The notes beneath the pieces are model-generated. The model saw nothing but the letters and a program-made list of their open reading frames with translations, searched no databases and was not told the DNA's origin. DNA of 64,000 bases from Streptomyces sp. NRRL F-4489 (GTDB taxonomy: Bacteria > Actinomycetota > Actinomycetes > Streptomycetales > Streptomycetaceae), in contig NZ_LLZI01000090.1 in the NCBI RefSeq assembly GCF_001509485.1, forward strand, positions 1 to 64,000. The letters run 5' to 3'. Shown piece by piece: positions 61,267 to 64,000 of this stretch; the stretch's first letter is position 1; every line of letters starts with the position of its first letter. Made by a program: the position numbers and the translations under genes.

Positions 61267-62547
61267 CTATACGTTCGCCGGCCCGCGGCGGAAGCCGCTC
61301 TCGTGGTCCGCGGCGAGCGGGTACTCCGGCAGAGCGATGTCCCCGGCCTTGGCGAACTGCGCGGCGAGCAGGTTCCGCATCGGCCAGCGGGTCATCGACC
61401 GCATCGAGAGATCGCGCAGCCGGATGCCGAGCCGTCCTGACGGCGCGTACCCGGCGGCTCCGCCGGGCGGCAGCTGCTGCGCCTGGCGCACGTACGGGCG
61501 CAGCACCGTGTCGTAGCGGCGGAAGGCGATGCCGTGGTCGCCCCCGGCGGCGGCGAGTTCGCCGGCCAGGACGTAGGCGCCGACGAGGGCGAGGCTGGTC
61601 CCGAGGCCGGTCAGCGGCGTCGCGCAGTACCCGGCGTCGCCCAGCAGCGCCACCCGGCCGCGCGACCAGCTGTCGAGCCGGACCTGGCCCATGGAGTCGA
61701 GGAAGAAGTCCGGGGCGGTGCGCATCGACCGCAGCAGGCGGGGGGCCTCCCAGCCGACGTGGGCGAAGTGCCGGGCCAGCAGCTCCTGCTGCGCGGCCGT
61801 ATCGCGGCGGTCGTAGGCGAGCGGTGGCGAACGGAAGCTGAAGCCGGCCTTGATCTCGCCGGGGAGGCGGCCGGGCCGGGCGGAGGCGACCAGGCCGCCG
61901 GGCGCGTTGTGCATCAGGAACCAGCCGTCGAGGTCCAACCCGTCGAAAGCGGTGAACCAGGCGGTGTGGAGGCCGATCGGGTGGACGAAGTCCCGCTCCG
62001 GGCCGAAGGCCAGCGAGCGCACCACGGAGTGCGGCCCGTCCGCGCCGATGACCAGCCCGAACCGGCGCGGCGCGGCCTTCTCGAAGGTGACGGTGACCGC
62101 GTCCGCGTCCTGGTCGATGCCGGTCACGGTGTCGTCGAAGAGGTACTCCGTGTCCGGCAGGGTGGCTTCGTACAGCAGTCGGGCGAGATCGCCGCGGAGG
62201 ATCTCGATCTCCGACACGATCCCCTCGCCGCCGAAGCTGTCGGCGGGCAGCCGCGCGGTGACCCGGCCGGAGGCGTCGACGAGGGCGAGGCCGCGCTGGT
62301 CGACGCTCTCCGCCCTGGCCCGGTCCATCAGGCCCATCCGCTCGATCACGGTGCGGCCGGCGCCGCGCAGATCCACGGTCTGCCCGCCCGGCCGGGGTTC
62401 CGGCGCGCGTTCCACGATCGTGACCGCGAACCCTCCCTCGCGTAGCCAGTACGCCAGCGCGGGCCCTGCGATGCCGGCGCCGCAGATGAGTATGTTCTTC
62501 TTCCCCATGACGCGAACGTACGCCGTACGCACCGACTCCGCAACCAT
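61267..62547 (-). CDS. FAD-dependent monooxygenase
   Basis: 426-aa PHBH-type flavoprotein hydroxylase. ILICGAGIAGPALAYWL, DG motif GLVIGADGPHSVVR, and FAD motif VALLGDAGYCATPLTGLGTSLAL. Typical of oxidative modification of aromatic natural products or drugs, such as rifampin- or tetracycline-type monooxygenases. ATG 62547 (MVAESVRT) has AGAAGGGA upstream; ATG 62508 (MGKKNILI) gives the usual family start but lacks a ribosome-binding site. It is divergent from its likely repressor. Confidence 0.9.
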   Translation of the reverse strand: MVAESVRTAYVRVMGKKNILICGAGIAGPALAYWLREGGFAVTIVERAPEPRPGGQTVDLRGAGRTVIERMGLMDRARAESVDQRGLALVDASGRVTARLPADSFGGEGIVSEIEILRGDLARLLYEATLPDTEYLFDDTVTGIDQDADAVTVTFEKAAPRRFGLVIGADGPHSVVRSLAFGPERDFVHPIGLHTAWFTAFDGLDLDGWFLMHNAPGGLVASARPGRLPGEIKAGFSFRSPPLAYDRRDTAAQQELLARHFAHVGWEAPRLLRSMRTAPDFFLDSMGQVRLDSWSRGRVALLGDAGYCATPLTGLGTSLALVGAYVLAGELAAAGGDHGIAFRRYDTVLRPYVRQAQQLPPGGAAGYAPSGRLGIRLRDLSMRSMTRWPMRNLLAAQFAKAGDIALPEYPLAADHESGFRRGPANV

Positions 62548-62580
62548 GAAATCCCTTCTCAGCATGGGATGTTGGCAGGT

Positions 62581-62594
62581 AGTGCACTAGTACT
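62581..62594. promoter_or_regulatory. Operator-like site 1
   Basis: agtgcactagtact contains GTGCACTAGT (62582-62591) and is a near-palindrome. It lies in the monooxygenase promoter region, 34 bp before ATG 62547. Confidence 0.5.
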
Positions 62595-62662
62595 GAGAGG
62601 CGGCGAAGCTGCGCGCGGAACGGGATCGGGCGGCGTCGGAGGCTAGGATGGCGCCCATCCAG

Positions 62663-62674
62663 GTGCACTAGTGC
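62663..62674. promoter_or_regulatory. Operator-like site 2
   Basis: gtgcactagtgc repeats the 10-mer of site 1 and contains the perfect palindrome GCACTAGTGC (62665-62674). It lies 12 bp before the regulator start and downstream of TAGGAT (62644-62649), where bound protein would block elongation. Confidence 0.55.
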
Positions 62675-62686
62675 GGAGGGGTGTCG

Positions 62687-63640
62687 GTGGGCGGACAGGC
62701 GGTACCGCGCTACAGCCAGATCGTCGGCGAACTGCGGCGGCGGATCGAGACCGGCGAACTGGCCGCGGGCGATCGGGTGCCCTCGACGCGCGAAATCACC
62801 CGGCGGTGGGGGGTCGCCATGGCGACCGCGACCAAGGTGCTCACCGAACTGCGCCGCGAGGGCCTGGTGCGCGCGGTCCCGGGCGTCGGGACGGTCGTGG
62901 CGGCCCCCAGCCGCCCGGTGCGGACCGCCCGGCCCGCTGCCGCCGCACGCCCGGACGGGCGGCCGTCCGAGGCGTCATCGGGCCACGGGACGGCGCTCAC
63001 GCTCGGACGGATCGTCCGCGCCGCGGTCGCGATCGCCGACACCGAGGGGCCGGCCGCGGTCTCGATGCGCCGGGTGGCCGCCGATCTCGGGGTGGCGACC
63101 ATGTCGCTGTACCGGCACGTGGCCGACAAGGACGACCTGGTGACGCGGATGATGGACAGCGTCATGGCGGAGCACCCGCTGCCCGCCGAGCCGCCGGCGG
63201 ACTGGCGGGCGGCGATCGAAGTGGCGGCCCGGCAGCTCTGGGCGCTCTTCCGCCGCCATCCGTGGCTCGCACCGGCCCTGTCGGTGACCCGCCCCCAGCT
63301 GATCAGCTCGGCACTGCCGTACAGCGAGTGGATGCTCACCACCCTGCACGCGCACGGGCTCGACCTGCACACCGCCTTCACCGCGCACCTCACGCTCTTC
63401 AACTACACCCGCGGCATCGCCGTCAACCTGGAAGCGGAGCGGGAGGCCGAGGCGCACAGCGGCCTCGACAGCGAGGAGTGGATGGACACCCAGGAGCCCG
63501 CGCTGCTGGAGATCCTGGCCGCCGGCCGCTTCCCCGCGCTCTCCCGCCTCGCCGCGGCCGGTTACGACTTCGACCTCGACGCCCTCTTCGAGTTCGGCCT
63601 CCAGCGCCTCCTCGACGGGCTGGCCGCACTCATCGAGTAA
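62687..63640 (+). CDS. GntR-TetR fusion transcription regulator
   Basis: 317-aa regulator with two DNA-binding domains. Residues ~5-75 are a GntR winged helix (YSQIVGELRRRIETGELAAGDRVPSTREITRRWGV, TKVLTELRREGLVRAVPGVGTVV). After a ~30-residue Ala/Arg/Pro linker comes a TetR HTH (IADTEGPAAVSMRRVAADLGVATMSLYRHVADKDDLV) and a TetR C-terminal ligand domain. The GTG at 62687 has GGAGGG at good spacing, while GTG 62681 is too close to it. It probably represses the divergent monooxygenase gene and itself through the two GTGCACTAGT sites. Confidence 0.9.
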   Translation: MGGQAVPRYSQIVGELRRRIETGELAAGDRVPSTREITRRWGVAMATATKVLTELRREGLVRAVPGVGTVVAAPSRPVRTARPAAAARPDGRPSEASSGHGTALTLGRIVRAAVAIADTEGPAAVSMRRVAADLGVATMSLYRHVADKDDLVTRMMDSVMAEHPLPAEPPADWRAAIEVAARQLWALFRRHPWLAPALSVTRPQLISSALPYSEWMLTTLHAHGLDLHTAFTAHLTLFNYTRGIAVNLEAEREAEAHSGLDSEEWMDTQEPALLEILAAGRFPALSRLAAAGYDFDLDALFEFGLQRLLDGLAALIE

Positions 63641-63664
63641 GCCCCCGAGCGCCCCCGGGCCCCC

Positions 63665-64000
63665 TCACTCCCCCACCGGCCGCCCCGCCACCAGGTGGTA
63701 GTCCGCCCGGGCGTCGAGGAGGAGCGGGATCAGGGGGCGCAGGGGCTGGCGCAGAGGGACCGTGGCGCCGCCGCCGGGGTCGCGCAGCCAGGTCACGCCG
63801 TGGGCCGCGAGGACCGGGCGGACCCGGGCGAACTGGGCGGCGTCCAGGCGGTAGGCGCGCGGTGGGCGGGTCAGGACGCGGTCGGGGGCCGGGGGGTCGT
63901 TGTCGGCGCCGCCGAGGTGGACGGGGCCGCGGTCGGCCAGGGCGGCCGTACGGGCCGCGGCGGTGGCCGCCGCTATCCGCCCCCGGTGCCGGTCGAGGAA
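63665..64000 (-). CDS. 3' end of an unidentified gene (cut by the window)
   Basis: The C-terminal 111 residues of a protein that continues beyond base 64000. Good Streptomyces codon bias, ending at TGA (63665-63667). The sequence is Ala/Arg/Pro-rich (VHLGGADNDPPAPDR, RLDAAQFARVRPVLAAHGVTWLRDP, LIPLLLDARADYHLVAGRPVGE). I do not recognise the family. Confidence 0.7.
   Translation of the reverse strand, partial: FLDRHRGRIAAATAAARTAALADRGPVHLGGADNDPPAPDRVLTRPPRAYRLDAAQFARVRPVLAAHGVTWLRDPGGGATVPLRQPLRPLIPLLLDARADYHLVAGRPVGE

Overview
This is chromosomal DNA from a Streptomyces or close relative. It has very high GC, codons ending in G or C, many GTG/TTG starts and frequent candidate leaderless promoters. 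It carries a conservon (CvnABCD), a whiJ/abaA-type regulator set and an actinomycete hopanoid cluster. From memory, the order idi / polyol-phosphate-type operon / hopanoid genes resembles the S. coelicolor SCO6745-SCO6771 region. I count about 56 protein genes plus a 9-codon leader, two tRNAs (Pro-GGG and initiator Met), one parS-like site, several terminators and three short tandem repeats. I see no insertion sequence, prophage or CRISPR array.

Layout. 0.3-2.4 kb: DUF427, DUF309 and a D-Ala-D-Ala carboxypeptidase, with a 19-bp tandem repeat upstream of the last. 2.6-6.4 kb: an XRE regulator, an ImmA/IrrE-type metalloprotease and a MAB_1171c-type membrane protein in overlapping order, followed by a P450. 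6.8-8.8 kb: tRNA-Pro, then a split transketolase behind a SoxR-box promoter. 8.9-14.7 kb: alpha/beta hydrolase, a Tat-exported beta-propeller/amidohydrolase, and an acyl-CoA dehydrogenase homologue. 14.75-18.9 kb: conservon CvnA-B-C-D ending in a GAF protein. 19.3-25.7 kb: MBL-fold hydrolase, FAD oxidoreductase, PfkB kinase, DUF574 methyltransferase, DUF397 protein and XRE-DUF5753 regulator, with a divergent ATPase at 25.9 kb. 26.4-28.3 kb: SGNH hydrolase and tyrosine phosphatase.

28.3-38.2 kb is a minus-strand hopanoid operon, hpnC-hpnD-hpnE-polyprenyl synthase-shc-hpnG-hpnH-hpnO. It runs from farnesyl diphosphate through squalene and hopene to amino-hopanoid. The dxs/ispG pair I recall between hpnH and hpnO in S. 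coelicolor is absent. 38.6-45.7 kb is a seven-gene overlapping operon: two CDP-alcohol phosphotransferases, a nucleotidyltransferase, a glycerol-1-phosphate-dehydrogenase-like enzyme, a GT2 and an ABC exporter pair. It probably makes and exports an uncharacterised polyol-phosphate lipid or polymer, and its first gene seems to start at CTG. idi is divergent from it.

46.7-53.5 kb: anti-sigma-type ATPase, HdeD-like protein, tRNA-fMet, ABC-F protein, a crotonase homologue without the usual catalytic glutamates, DJ-1/PfpI, a GlxA-type AraC regulator and an SCO6745-type protein. 53.58 kb: a perfect palindrome containing the parS consensus, upstream of tex. 56.3-57.75 kb: a Cmx/CmlR-type chloramphenicol exporter behind a 9-codon leader and an attenuator-like hairpin. 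57.8-64 kb: FUSC protein, D-amino-acid oxidase, a FAD monooxygenase divergent from a GntR-TetR fusion regulator with shared operator-like sites, and a truncated gene at the window end.
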